A stretch of 64,000 bases of DNA, taken from assembly GCA_902467875.1 (NCBI GenBank), contig CABQWP010000001.1, positions 45,414 through 109,413 on the forward strand, written 5' to 3'. Shown here in pieces: positions 8,867 to 16,887 of the stretch; the stretch's first letter is position 1, and each line of letters opens with the position of its first letter. The DNA is from an uncultured Collinsella sp. Lineage in GTDB: Bacteria > Actinomycetota > Coriobacteriia > Coriobacteriales > Coriobacteriaceae. The notes beneath the pieces were generated by a model, which saw nothing but the letters and a program-made list of their open reading frames with translations, made no database searches and was not told the DNA's origin. Both the position numbers and the translations under genes were made by a program.

Positions 8867-9295
8867 CTAGTGGCAGCTGCAGCCCTCATGTCCGTCGTGG
8901 TCGTGATGGCCGTGGCAGCCGCAGGACTCGCCATGCTCATGGGTGTGCTCGTGGTCGTGGACATGGCAGCCGCAGGTGGCCTCGCCGGTCTGCGCGAGCG
9001 TGCCGGCAATGAGGGCCTCGACGCAGGCATCGCAGCTGCCCTGGGCGCCCGCATAGACCGTGATGCCGGCTTGAGCAAGCGCGTTGATAGCGCCACCGCC
9101 GATGCCGCCGCAGATGAGTGTGTCCACGTCGCCATTGGCGAGCAGACCCACCAATGCGCCGTGACCGGTGCCGCCGGTGCCTACGACCTGCTCGTTGAGC
9201 ACCTTGCCATCCTGGATGTCGTAGATCTTGAACTGTTCGCTGCGGCCAAAGTGCATAAAGATGTTGCCGTTGTCGTACGTCGTTGCCACCCTCAT
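8867..9295 (-). CDS. Probable internal in-frame product: NifX/NifB-like domain alone
   Basis: An ATG at 9295 (complement) lies in frame within the fusion gene and is preceded by AAGGAGG (complement of 9304-9310) with an 8-base gap, a better ribosome-binding site than that of the full-length start. It would give a 142-residue protein starting MRVATTYDNGN, exactly where stand-alone members of this family begin. Either the gene makes two products, or it is a recent fusion that kept the old start signal. Both readings are inference from sequence. Confidence 0.6.
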   Translation of the reverse strand: MRVATTYDNGNIFMHFGRSEQFKIYDIQDGKVLNEQVVGTGGTGHGALVGLLANGDVDTLICGGIGGGAINALAQAGITVYAGAQGSCDACVEALIAGTLAQTGEATCGCHVHDHEHTHEHGESCGCHGHHDHDGHEGCSCH

Positions 9296-9631
9296 GGTGC
9301 TGACCTCCTTTGCTGTCCATGCGGCCGTTGTCGTGGTGATGGGGGAGTATGCGATATTGCCGCCCTCGATACTGAGCGCTCGCCCGTTGACCAGCGCGTT
9401 TGCCACCTTACGATGTGCTCGGCTGCAAATAGCCGCCACCGTGGCGCGCGCGATGCCCATCTGCTGTGCGACTGCCTCTTGGTTAAGGCCTTCCAGGTCG
9501 CACAGGCGCAGCACCTCGAGTTCGTCGATCGTCATGTCGATGGCGTCTCCACTGGCAAGGCCGTCGGGGGTAAAGCCGCGGTATTCGGGGATGATCCCAA
9601 CGCGGCGTAATTTTTCTCGTCTTCCTGCCAT
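8867..9631 (-). CDS. DUF134 HTH regulator fused to NifX/NifB-like cofactor-binding domain with His/Cys tail
   Basis: 254 residues starting at ATG 9631 (complement), with GGAGA just upstream. The N-terminal ~100 residues match DUF134: MAGRREKLRRVG, then a helix-turn-helix (LNQEAVAQQMGIARATVAAICSRA). From residue 113 comes a dinitrogenase iron-molybdenum cofactor-type domain (MRVATTYDNGNIFMHFGRSEQFKIYD to IGGGAINALAQAGITVYAG). The last 35 residues contain about 12 His and 6 Cys, a likely metal-binding tail. Methionine 113 is preceded by an excellent Shine-Dalgarno, so a short form may also be made. Many relatives encode the two parts as separate genes. The function is unproven; metal or redox sensing is inference. 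Confidence 0.85.
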   Translation of the reverse strand: MAGRREKLRRVGIIPEYRGFTPDGLASGDAIDMTIDELEVLRLCDLEGLNQEAVAQQMGIARATVAAICSRAHRKVANALVNGRALSIEGGNIAYSPITTTTAAWTAKEVSTMRVATTYDNGNIFMHFGRSEQFKIYDIQDGKVLNEQVVGTGGTGHGALVGLLANGDVDTLICGGIGGGAINALAQAGITVYAGAQGSCDACVEALIAGTLAQTGEATCGCHVHDHEHTHEHGESCGCHGHHDHDGHEGCSCH

Positions 9632-9645
9632 ACACTCTCCAAATC

Positions 9646-9710
9646 TGACATATGTCAACAATAGAATAGCGAACGTGCGGATTTGCGCAAGGAATTTCTG
9701 GCATATGTCA
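9646..9710 (-). promoter_or_regulatory. Leftward promoter flanked by two palindromic operators
   Basis: On the complement strand TTGCGC (9690-9685), a 16-base spacer and TATTCT (9668-9663) form a promoter for the DUF134 fusion gene. The palindrome TGACATATGTCA sits at 9646-9657, around the expected start of transcription. A second copy with one change (TGGCATATGTCA) sits at 9699-9710, just upstream of the -35. Their centres are 53 bp apart, about five helical turns. This fits autoregulation by the encoded HTH protein, possibly with cooperative binding. Confidence 0.65.
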
Positions 9711-9797
9711 GAAAATGAGGGCTTATGTTTGGGCTGTGGGGCCGCGTGCGCCTGGGCTACAATGAATCTCGCTTGTAGGCGACTGACAGGAGGGTCA

Positions 9798-10646
9798 ATG
9801 AGCAAAGCTGATCAACAGTTTGTATCCATGTGCCGCGACATTCTGGACCATGGCACCACCACCGAGGGCCAAAAGGTCCGTCCGGTGTGGGAGGACGGCA
9901 CCCCTGCCTATACCATTAAAAACTTTGGCGTTACGGCGCGCTACGACCTGCGCGAGGAGTTCCCCGCGCTCACGCTGCGTCGCACGGCGCTTAAGTCTGC
10001 CATGGATGAGATCTTGTGGATCTATCAAAAGAAGTCAAATAACGTCCATGACCTCAACAGCCATATTTGGGACGAGTGGGCCGACGAAACCGGCTCCATC
10101 GGCAAGGCCTACGGGTACCAGATTGGCCAGAAGAGTCATTATGCCGAGGGTGACTTTGACCAGATGGACCGCGTGCTGTACGACCTTAAGAACACGCCGT
10201 ACAGCCGCCGCATCATGACCAACACCTACGTGTTTAGCGACCTGTCCGAGATGCACCTGTATCCGTGCGCCTACAGCGTGACCTATAACGTGACGCAGCG
10301 CCCGCAGGACGATAAGCCCACACTCAACATGATTCTCAACCAGCGCAGCCAAGACATTTTGGCCGCCAACAACTGGAATGTGTGCCAGTACGCCATTTTG
10401 CTGATGATGGTCGCGCAGTCGGTCGATATGATTCCCGGCGAGCTGCTGCATGTGATTGCCGATGCCCACATTTACGACCGTCATGTCGATATCGTCCGTG
10501 AACTTATCGAGCGTCCGCAGTTTGCGGCGCCTAAGGTAACGCTTAACCCCGATGTGCACGATTTCTATGCGTTTACGACCGACGACCTGATCGTCGAGGG
10601 CTATGAGCACGGCCCGCAGGTCAAGAACATTCCTATTGCGGTGTAG
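9798..10646 (+). CDS. thyA: Thymidylate synthase
   Basis: 282 residues from ATG 9798, with AGGAGGG at 9789-9795. It makes dTMP from dUMP using methylene-tetrahydrofolate. The catalytic cysteine lies in LYPCAYSVTYNV (most ThyA proteins have PCH), followed by LNQRSQDILAANNWNVCQYA and ADAHIYDRHVDIV, which correspond to the dUMP and folate site blocks of ThyA. It therefore belongs to a divergent ThyA branch, not the flavin-dependent ThyX. It directly abuts the dihydrofolate reductase gene, which regenerates the folate it oxidises. A TACAAT box at 9758-9763 is a candidate -10. Confidence 0.92.
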   Translation: MSKADQQFVSMCRDILDHGTTTEGQKVRPVWEDGTPAYTIKNFGVTARYDLREEFPALTLRRTALKSAMDEILWIYQKKSNNVHDLNSHIWDEWADETGSIGKAYGYQIGQKSHYAEGDFDQMDRVLYDLKNTPYSRRIMTNTYVFSDLSEMHLYPCAYSVTYNVTQRPQDDKPTLNMILNQRSQDILAANNWNVCQYAILLMMVAQSVDMIPGELLHVIADAHIYDRHVDIVRELIERPQFAAPKVTLNPDVHDFYAFTTDDLIVEGYEHGPQVKNIPIAV

Positions 10647-10655
10647 GTGGCGCTC

Positions 10656-11174
10656 ATGACGTGTAAGCTTTCTGCCATTGTCGCCGTGTGCGACGATTGG
10701 GGCATTGGGTGCGAGGGCGACATGGTGGTGTCCAATCGCGCCGACATGCGCCATTTTGTGGTGTGCACCAAAGGTTGCCCGGTCATCATGGGGCGCAAGA
10801 CGCTGCTGAGTTTTCCCGGCGGGCGTCCGCTCAAGAACCGCCGCAATATCGTGCTTACCCGCGACGAGGATTTTGCGGTCGAGGGCGTCGACGTGGTGCA
10901 TAGCATCGACGAGGCGCTCGCTGCGGTTGCCGATGAGCCCGTTGCGTGGGTGATCGGCGGCGGCGATGTCTATCGGCAGTTTTTGCCGTATTGCGCCGAG
11001 GCCGAGGTCACGCACAACCATTGCACCCATGCCGTGGACACGTACTTTCCCGACTTGGACGCCGATCCCGCGTGGGAAGTTGCGCGGCGCGAAGGGGTTG
11101 CCACGATTGCCGCGGGCGAGGGCGACGAAGGCCTCTATTATGAGTTCGTGACGTATCGTCGCGTTGATGCTTAA
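10656..11174 (+). CDS. folA: Dihydrofolate reductase
   Basis: 172 residues if started at ATG 10656, where AGGTGG at 10645-10650 gives reasonable spacing; an in-frame GTG at 10647 touching the thyA stop is the alternative. Landmarks: IVAVCDDWGIGCEGDM at the substrate pocket, VIMGRKTLLSFPG, NIVLTRD, and WVIGGGDVYRQFLPYC. It reduces dihydrofolate formed by ThyA. Length and motif order are normal for chromosomal DHFR. The gene is translationally close to thyA and clearly part of the same two-gene operon. Confidence 0.92.
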   Translation: MTCKLSAIVAVCDDWGIGCEGDMVVSNRADMRHFVVCTKGCPVIMGRKTLLSFPGGRPLKNRRNIVLTRDEDFAVEGVDVVHSIDEALAAVADEPVAWVIGGGDVYRQFLPYCAEAEVTHNHCTHAVDTYFPDLDADPAWEVARREGVATIAAGEGDEGLYYEFVTYRRVDA

Positions 11175-11283
11175 ATCTCCTATTTGCCCACGGTATTATC
11201 GGGTTGGAATGAGTAAGGGGCGGCGCCTGGCGTCGCCTCGTTTGATATAGATGCTGCTGTAAGAAAGGTACGGGCTGGCTGTT

Positions 11284-12198
11284 ATGACTGATGCCGTTGA
11301 GGTGCTGCGAATTGACTCGCTCGAGGATGAGCGGCTCGATGCCTACGTGCGACTGACCGAACGCGAGCTACGCTGCGTGCTGGAGCCGCAAAAGGGCATC
11401 TTTATCGCGGAGAGTGCCAAGGTTATCGAGCGCGCGGTGCGTGCCGGATATGAGCCGGTGAGCTTTCTTTTGGGCGAACGCTGGCTCGACCAGATGATGC
11501 CGCTGTTTGAGCGCCTGGTTGTGCGCGAGGACGCCGGCCCTGTTCCTGTGTTCGTTGCCTCCATGGAGCTCATGGAGCAATTGACGGGCTTTAACGTGAC
11601 GCGCGGTGCGCTCGCGGCGTTTCGTCGCCCGCGGCAGATTCCGGTTGATGAGTTCTTGGGCGGCGTCGTCAAGGCTGCGGGGGAGCGTCCGGTGCGTGTG
11701 TGCGTGCTCGAGGGCATTGTCGACCACACCAACGTCGGCGCGATTTTCCGCTCGGCCGCCGCGCTCAATGTCGACGGCATTCTGGTGAGCCCTACGTGCT
11801 GCGATCCGCTGTACCGTCGCTCGGCCCGCGTGAGCATGGGGACCGTGTTTCAAGTGCCGTGGACGCGTATTGGCAGTGAGGCGCGCGTGTGGCCGTATGA
11901 CGGCCTGGCGGCGCTTCACGATGCCGGTTTTTCGTGTGCCGCCATGGCGTTGACGGACGATTCAGTGTCGTTGGACGATCCCGCGCTACAGGAGATTGAC
12001 CGCCTGGCAATCTTTATGGGCACCGAGGGTGCCGGTCTGGGCGCCAAGACCATCGCGGGCTGCGACCGGGCCGTGCGCATTCCGATGGCGCACGGGGTCG
12101 ATTCGCTCAACGTGGCCGCGGCGAGTGCCGTCGCCTTTTGGCAGCTGTGCCCGCATGTGAGCAATGAGTATCACTACCAGCCGGGTTTGTATCACTAG
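11284..12198 (+). CDS. TrmH/SpoU family RNA 2'-O-methyltransferase
   Basis: 304 residues. The C-terminal ~150 residues hold the SPOUT knot motifs: DHTNVGAIFRSAAALNVDGIL (motif 1), AIFMGTEGAGLG (motif 2) and IPMAHGVDSLNVAAASAVAFW (motif 3, binding S-adenosylmethionine). The N-terminal 130 residues resemble the RNA substrate-binding extension of TrmH/RlmB proteins (LRCVLEPQKGIFIAESAKVIERA). The target, a rRNA or tRNA ribose, cannot be told from the sequence. It stands alone, 109 bp after the reductase gene, with no recognised terminator between them. Confidence 0.88.
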   Translation: MTDAVEVLRIDSLEDERLDAYVRLTERELRCVLEPQKGIFIAESAKVIERAVRAGYEPVSFLLGERWLDQMMPLFERLVVREDAGPVPVFVASMELMEQLTGFNVTRGALAAFRRPRQIPVDEFLGGVVKAAGERPVRVCVLEGIVDHTNVGAIFRSAAALNVDGILVSPTCCDPLYRRSARVSMGTVFQVPWTRIGSEARVWPYDGLAALHDAGFSCAAMALTDDSVSLDDPALQEIDRLAIFMGTEGAGLGAKTIAGCDRAVRIPMAHGVDSLNVAAASAVAFWQLCPHVSNEYHYQPGLYH

Positions 12199-12323
12199 GC
12201 AGATAGTTCGCACCGGGCTCTGACTCGGGGTGTTTCGGTCGACGCCGGTCGGTGCTAAGCTGCTATTGGTTTTGGCCTTAAATTGCCGTTTTGTTGTTTG
12301 ACGTATGCTGGTGGGGAGGGCGT

Positions 12324-13673
12324 GTGGCTAAGAAATCTACGGCTATCGATGTAACGCAGGGTGTTATTTGGCAGCAGCTGCTTTCGCTGTGCGTTCCCAT
12401 CTTTTTTAGTTCGTTTTTTCAACAGGCCTACACGCTTATCGGTACCTATATCGTCGGCCAGTTTGGCGGCAAGCTTGCACTGGGTGGCATTCAGGCCACG
12501 ATGGTGCTCACCGAGCTCTGCATTGGCTTTTGCGTTGGCGTCGGCGCCGGCTGTGCGGTCATTACCGGTCAGTATTTTGGCCAGCACGATGATGAGCGAC
12601 TGAGTCGTTCGGTCCATACGGCCATGACCCTCGCGCTGGTGGGCGGTATCGTTTTCTCGATTCTTGGCATAGTGTTCGTTGAGCCCATGCTGGTGCTTAT
12701 GAACACGCCGCATGAGCTATTGGCTGAGGGCGTGGCCTATGCTCGTTGCTATTTTGCCGCCATGGTTGCGGCGCTGCTGCTCAATATGGGAACGGCACTG
12801 CTGCGCGCCGTGGGCGACACGCGCGGGCCTGCTGTGATCATCGCTTCCGGCTGCCTTGTTAATGCGGTGCTGGATGTTATCTTCGTTGCCGTGCTTCATA
12901 TGGAGGCTCTGGGCTGCGGCATCGCGGTGGCGCTGACCATTTGCTCCAACGCCACGATGATCGTGATTCGCATGATGCACGCACCGGGTGCGTGGCGGCT
13001 TTCATTGTCCAAACTCGGCATTGATCCTGGCATTTGTAAGAGCATGATCTCGTGTGGTCTGCCGCTTGGCTTTCAGTCTGCTGCGTATTCGATTTCCAAC
13101 GTTTTGATTCAGGTGTCGGTCAACTCGTTTGGCGCCGATGTCACCACGGCGTGGGGTCTTTCGGGCCGTTTGGATGGCATTGTCTGGATGGTTACCGAGG
13201 CGCTTGGCGTGTCGATCACCACGTTCTCGGCACAGAACTTTGGCGCGCGCAACTACGAGCGCATGCGCAAGGGCTACCATACGTCGCTCGTGCTGTCGTT
13301 TATGCTCATTGGTGGCCTGTCTGCCGTGCTGCTGGTGTTCTCGGGTCCTCTGTCGCGTCTGTTTGTCGACGATGCTTCGATTGCGGCGTACACCACGACG
13401 ATTCTTCATTTCATCGCGCCGTTCTACGCAATCTTCTCGATTATCGAGAACGCGTCGGGCTCTATCCGCGGCGCCGGCGTGAGCCTTCAGCCCATGCTGC
13501 TCACGATTTTTGGCACTGTCGTGCTCAGGGTGATCTGGGTGTTTGCGATTATGCCGTTCGATCCGTCGCTTGAGCATCTGCTGCTGGTTTACCCCGTAAC
13601 CTGGCTCATCACAGCCACGATGTTCACCATCTACCACCACAGCGGCAACTGGCTAGGCCGCGCCACTGCCTAA
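12324..13673 (+). CDS. MATE family multidrug/Na+ antiporter
   Basis: About 449 residues if started at GTG 12324, shortly after the G-rich GGGGAGGG; an upstream in-frame TTG at 12291 has no ribosome-binding site. The sequence is hydrophobic throughout, with about 12 predicted membrane segments in two repeats and the MATE feature of a long N-lobe starting QLLSLCVPIFFSSFFQQAYTL. It resembles the NorM/DinF-like group that exports cationic drugs or metabolites using Na+ or H+ gradients. The substrate is unknown. A dispersed hairpin element follows 8 bp after the stop. Confidence 0.88.
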   Translation: MAKKSTAIDVTQGVIWQQLLSLCVPIFFSSFFQQAYTLIGTYIVGQFGGKLALGGIQATMVLTELCIGFCVGVGAGCAVITGQYFGQHDDERLSRSVHTAMTLALVGGIVFSILGIVFVEPMLVLMNTPHELLAEGVAYARCYFAAMVAALLLNMGTALLRAVGDTRGPAVIIASGCLVNAVLDVIFVAVLHMEALGCGIAVALTICSNATMIVIRMMHAPGAWRLSLSKLGIDPGICKSMISCGLPLGFQSAAYSISNVLIQVSVNSFGADVTTAWGLSGRLDGIVWMVTEALGVSITTFSAQNFGARNYERMRKGYHTSLVLSFMLIGGLSAVLLVFSGPLSRLFVDDASIAAYTTTILHFIAPFYAIFSIIENASGSIRGAGVSLQPMLLTIFGTVVLRVIWVFAIMPFDPSLEHLLLVYPVTWLITATMFTIYHHSGNWLGRATA

Positions 13674-13681
13674 TGACCCGT

Positions 13682-13749
13682 AGGGGACGGAGGAAAACGG
13701 ATCATTGGCCCGGCGATAAGGCGAAATGATCCGTTTTCCTCTGTCCCCT
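13682..13749. repeat. REP-like intergenic hairpin, family A
   Basis: Two 25-bp arms (13682-13706 and 13725-13749) pair with a single G-U around an 18-base loop. The outer end reads AGGGGACGGAGG and the closing end CTCTGTCCCCT. The GGGGACRG core also occurs in the hairpin at 24637-24677. The element lies between convergent genes and may serve as a terminator, but its size and shared core look like a dispersed REP-type repeat. Confidence 0.65.
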
Positions 13750-13758
13750 TTGGATCAA

Positions 13759-14244
13759 TTAGTATTCGATGCCTTGACGGGCTAGGAGGCCTTCGTCGAA
13801 GTAGTGTTTGATGGGGCGCATTTCGGTGACCAGGTCCGCGAGGTCTGCGAGGGGCAGCAGGCCCCGGCCGGTGAGCACGAGCTCCGTGGTGGCGGGCTTT
13901 ATCGCAATCAGTGCTTCGATATCCTCGCGTGTCACAAAGCCGCGACGCATCGCTTCGCCGAGTTCGTCCAAAATGAGCACGTCGACCTGCGAGATCTGTT
14001 CGCGTGCAAGTTCCATGATCTGCTCGGCGCAAGCCTCGGGCGTGTTGCGATCGGCCTGTATAATGCGCAGTCCCAGGCGCGGCGCGGCATCGTGTTCGGC
14101 GCAGTGCAGCTTCTTGGCAAACTGCAGCATGAGTACGTCGAGTCCATAACCCGTGGCGCGCATCGCCAGTCCCAGCGCAGCCGTGGTTTTGCCCTTGCCG
14201 TCGCCCGTGTAGATCTGAACCTTGCCGACTTCCAGTGATGCCAT
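13759..14244 (-). CDS. cobO: Cob(I)yrinic acid a,c-diamide adenosyltransferase (CobA/CobO/BtuR type)
   Basis: 161 residues from ATG 14244 (complement), with AAGGA upstream. It has the P-loop GDGKGKTTAALGLAMRA near the N-terminus, VLILDELGEAMRRG in the middle and ELVLTGRGLLP near the end, the standard CobA/CobO/BtuR pattern. The enzyme transfers adenosyl from ATP to the cobalt of corrinoids to make adenosylcobalamin precursors. It is somewhat shorter than the enterobacterial BtuR. No other corrinoid genes adjoin it, so it may serve salvage of imported corrinoids. It stands divergently from ftsH. Confidence 0.93.
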   Translation of the reverse strand: MASLEVGKVQIYTGDGKGKTTAALGLAMRATGYGLDVLMLQFAKKLHCAEHDAAPRLGLRIIQADRNTPEACAEQIMELAREQISQVDVLILDELGEAMRRGFVTREDIEALIAIKPATTELVLTGRGLLPLADLADLVTEMRPIKHYFDEGLLARQGIEY

Positions 14245-14321
14245 CTCTGTCCTTTCGTGCCCGGCGTCGGTTTATCGCCGTCCGGGTTGGGTATTCTAGA
14301 TAGCATTATCAACCCCAGTAG

Positions 14322-16229
14322 ATGGAGTTCAAGCAGATGGAGATGGATGACAACAAACGTAGACGGAATATGATCCTCTACGTGCTCATCGCCTTCGTCG
14401 TCTACCTCGTGCTCTCGACCGTTCTGTTCCCCAACATCGGTCACACGCAGCAGATTACGAAGACCGATTACTCGACGTTTGTCAAAGCGCTCGATAAGAA
14501 GAGTGTCGACAAGGTCGAGTACAATACCGACGATTACACCATTTATTACACCAAGAAGGGCGAGGACGAGAACATCGCCTACAAGACGACCGGTGTGCCG
14601 AATGACGCGGGCTTTACCGATCGTGTGCTTGAATCCGGTGCGTCCCTGGAGTCGGTCGTTCCCGATAAAAACTCGGGTCTGATGACCTACTACCTGCTTA
14701 CGCTTATTCTTCCCATGGCCATCTTCTTCCTGATCGGTTGGTGGCTCAACCGCCGTATGAAGAAGGCTATGGGCGATGACGGCCCGTCGATGAACTTTGG
14801 CGGCGGTGGCTTTGGCGGCGGTGGACTGGGTAAGTCCGGCGCTCGCGTTATCGCCTCCAAGGATGTGGGCGTGACCTTTAAGGATGTCGCTGGCCAGGAA
14901 GAGGCCAAGGAATCCCTCAAGGAGGTCGTCGACTTTCTGGAGAAGCCGCAACGCTACGAGGAAATTGGCGCCAAACTGCCGCGTGGTGCTCTCCTTGTTG
15001 GCCCTCCGGGTACCGGTAAAACCCTGCTCGCCAAGGCTGTTGCCGGCGAGGCGGGCGTGCCGTTCTTTAGCATTTCGGGTTCTGAGTTCGTCGAGATGTT
15101 CGTCGGCCGTGGCGCCGCCAAGGTCCGCGATCTGTTTAAGCAGGCCAAGGAAAAGGCCCCGTGCATCGTCTTTATCGACGAGATCGATACCATCGGCAAA
15201 AAGCGCGATGGCGGCGGCTTTAGCGGCAACGACGAGCGCGAGCAGACGCTCAACCAGCTGCTGACCGAGATGGACGGCTTCGATAACCACAAGGGTATCG
15301 TCGTCCTCGCTGCCACCAATCGTCCCGACAGTCTCGATCCCGCCCTGCTGCGCCCCGGTCGTTTTGATCGCCGCATCCCCGTTGAGCTGCCCGATCTGAC
15401 CGGCCGCAAGAACATTCTTGAGCTGCATGCCAAGAGCGTGAAGACGGAGCCGCCGATTGACCTGACCGCGATTGCCCGCGCCACGCCCGGCGCCTCGGGT
15501 GCCGACCTGGCCAACATCATCAATGAGGGCGCCCTGCGCGCGGTCCGCGAAGGTCGCAAGCGAGCGACCCAGGACGACTTTGAGGAGTCGGTGGAGGTCG
15601 TCATTGCTGGTCAGCAGCGTAAGTCCACGGTGCTGTCCGACCACGAGAAGCAGGTCGTTTCCTACCACGAGATCGGCCATGCCATCGTTGCCGCCCGCCA
15701 GAAGGGCTCTGCGCCGGTCACCAAGATCACCATCGTGCCGCGCACGAGCGGTGCTCTGGGCTACACCATGCAGGTCGAGGAGGATGAGCGCTTCCTGACC
15801 ACGCGCCAGGAGGTGCTGGACAAGCTCGCTGTCTACTGCGGCGGACGTGCCGCCGAGGAGCTCATCTTTGGCGAGATGACGACCGGCGCAGCCAACGATA
15901 TCGAGCAAGCAACCAAGCTCGCCCGCAACATGGTGACGCGCTTTGGTATGTCCGATGAGTTTGGCATGATGGCGCTCGGTACTGTCCAAAATGCGTACCT
16001 CAACCAGGATACGTCGCTCACCTGCGCCCCCGGTACGGCCGAGCGCGTGGACGCAATTGTCGCCAAGCTGATCGAGGATGCGCACGACCGCGCCCTGCAG
16101 ATCCTGAAGGAGAACAAGTTTAAGCTCCATGAGCTGGCTCGTTATCTGTACAAGAAGGAGACGATCACGGGCGAGGAGTTTATGAATCTCCTCACGCGCG
16201 AGAATCCGCTGATGCCTAAGCAGCAGTAA
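14322..16229 (+). CDS. ftsH: ATP-dependent zinc metalloprotease FtsH
   Basis: 635 residues as drawn from ATG 14322; ATG 14337 has a better-placed GGAG (14324-14327) and may be the true start. Two membrane helices (about 15-33 and 125-145) flank a small extracytoplasmic domain. A glycine-rich linker leads to the AAA+ module with GPPGTGKT near 227-234, [11 protein letters not shown], and the second region of homology ending [11 protein letters not shown]. The zinc site reads HEIGH near 449; most FtsH proteins have HEAGH. It degrades misfolded and regulatory membrane proteins as a hexamer. Length is typical. Confidence 0.96.
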   Translation: MEFKQMEMDDNKRRRNMILYVLIAFVVYLVLSTVLFPNIGHTQQITKTDYSTFVKALDKKSVDKVEYNTDDYTIYYTKKGEDENIAYKTTGVPNDAGFTDRVLESGASLESVVPDKNSGLMTYYLLTLILPMAIFFLIGWWLNRRMKKAMGDDGPSMNFGGGGFGGGGLGKSGARVIASKDVGVTFKDVAGQEEAKESLKEVVDFLEKPQRYEEIGAKLPRGALLVGPPGTGKTLLAKAVAGEAGVPFFSISGSEFVEMFVGRGAAKVRDLFKQAKEKAPCIVFIDEIDTIGKKRDGGGFSGNDEREQTLNQLLTEMDGFDNHKGIVVLAATNRPDSLDPALLRPGRFDRRIPVELPDLTGRKNILELHAKSVKTEPPIDLTAIARATPGASGADLANIINEGALRAVREGRKRATQDDFEESVEVVIAGQQRKSTVLSDHEKQVVSYHEIGHAIVAARQKGSAPVTKITIVPRTSGALGYTMQVEEDERFLTTRQEVLDKLAVYCGGRAAEELIFGEMTTGAANDIEQATKLARNMVTRFGMSDEFGMMALGTVQNAYLNQDTSLTCAPGTAERVDAIVAKLIEDAHDRALQILKENKFKLHELARYLYKKETITGEEFMNLLTRENPLMPKQQ

Positions 16230-16247
16230 TACTAGTTGCGCAGTGTC

Positions 16248-16287
16248 AATCGCCCCATTTGAGTGTCCATCTCAAATGGGGCGATTT
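16248..16287 (+). terminator. Hairpin terminator after ftsH
   Basis: AATCGCCCCATTTGAG (16248-16263) pairs perfectly over 16 bp with 16271-16286 around a 7-base loop. Only a short TTT follows, so termination may be leaky into the next gene 19 bp downstream. Confidence 0.7.
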
Positions 16288-16305
16288 GCGTGGGGAGAGT
16301 TGTAT

Positions 16306-16758
16306 ATGAAGATCGTGGTAAGTGCCTGCTTGATGGGCGAGAGCTGCAAGTATAAAGGGCTCGACAATTACCTTCGCGAACTGGTCGAGGCCTGCGAGCG
16401 TACGGGGACCGAGGTCCTCTTGGTGTGTCCTGAGGTCTTTGGGGGTCTGCCCACGCCGCGCAAGCCGTCCGAGATTGTGAACGGCGAGGTCCGTACCTGC
16501 GAGGGTACCTCAGTCGATCGCGAGTTTCGCCAGGGTGCTCAGCGCGCGCTTGATATGTGCGAGCAGGTGGGCGGCCCGGAAGAGATCGCCGCGTGCATTC
16601 TGCAGGACCGTAGTCCTTCGTGCGGCGCGGGTCGCGTCTACGACGGCACCTTTAGCGGTACGCTCGCCGCGGGCAACGGCGTTTTCGTCGATCTGTTGCT
16701 GCGTCACGGCTACCGCGTCATTCCGGCTAGCGAGTTCGACCCCAACATGCTGAAATAG
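16306..16758 (+). CDS. DUF523 family protein
   Basis: 150 residues from ATG 16306, with GGGGAGAG upstream. Family motifs are SACLMGESCKYKG at the N-terminus, VCPEVFGGLPTPRKPSE in the first third and LQDRSPSCGAGRVYDG in the second half. The conserved cysteines suggest metal or sulfur chemistry, but the biochemical role of DUF523 (YbbK-type) proteins is not established to my knowledge. It stands alone between two hairpin terminators and so is probably monocistronic. Confidence 0.88.
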   Translation: MKIVVSACLMGESCKYKGLDNYLRELVEACERTGTEVLLVCPEVFGGLPTPRKPSEIVNGEVRTCEGTSVDREFRQGAQRALDMCEQVGGPEEIAACILQDRSPSCGAGRVYDGTFSGTLAAGNGVFVDLLLRHGYRVIPASEFDPNMLK

Positions 16759-16764
16759 CAAATG

Positions 16765-16801
16765 AAAGGGGCAGCCATCGAGTGAATGGTCGCCCCTTTT
16801 G
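16765..16801 (+). terminator. Terminator after the DUF523 gene
   Basis: AAAGGGGC near 16766-16773 and GCCCCTTTT at about 16792-16800 pair, with an inner CCAT/ATGG helix, and the hairpin ends in a T run. It faces the convergent dehydrogenase gene. Confidence 0.7.
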
Positions 16802-16887
16802 CTCTCGAGTTAAACTATCTCACCAATCGTTCAATGGAATTTACCCATATAAAACCTGCCAAAATAAACCTGTCCCATATTGGCAGG

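Noticed and set aside
9758..9763. Full promoter for thyA
   Set aside because: Only a TACAAT -10 is visible; no -35 at acceptable spacing was found.
13932..16130. 732-codon open frame on the complement opposite ftsH
   Set aside because: High-GC shadow of ftsH; composition is low-complexity and its end runs through cobO in another frame.
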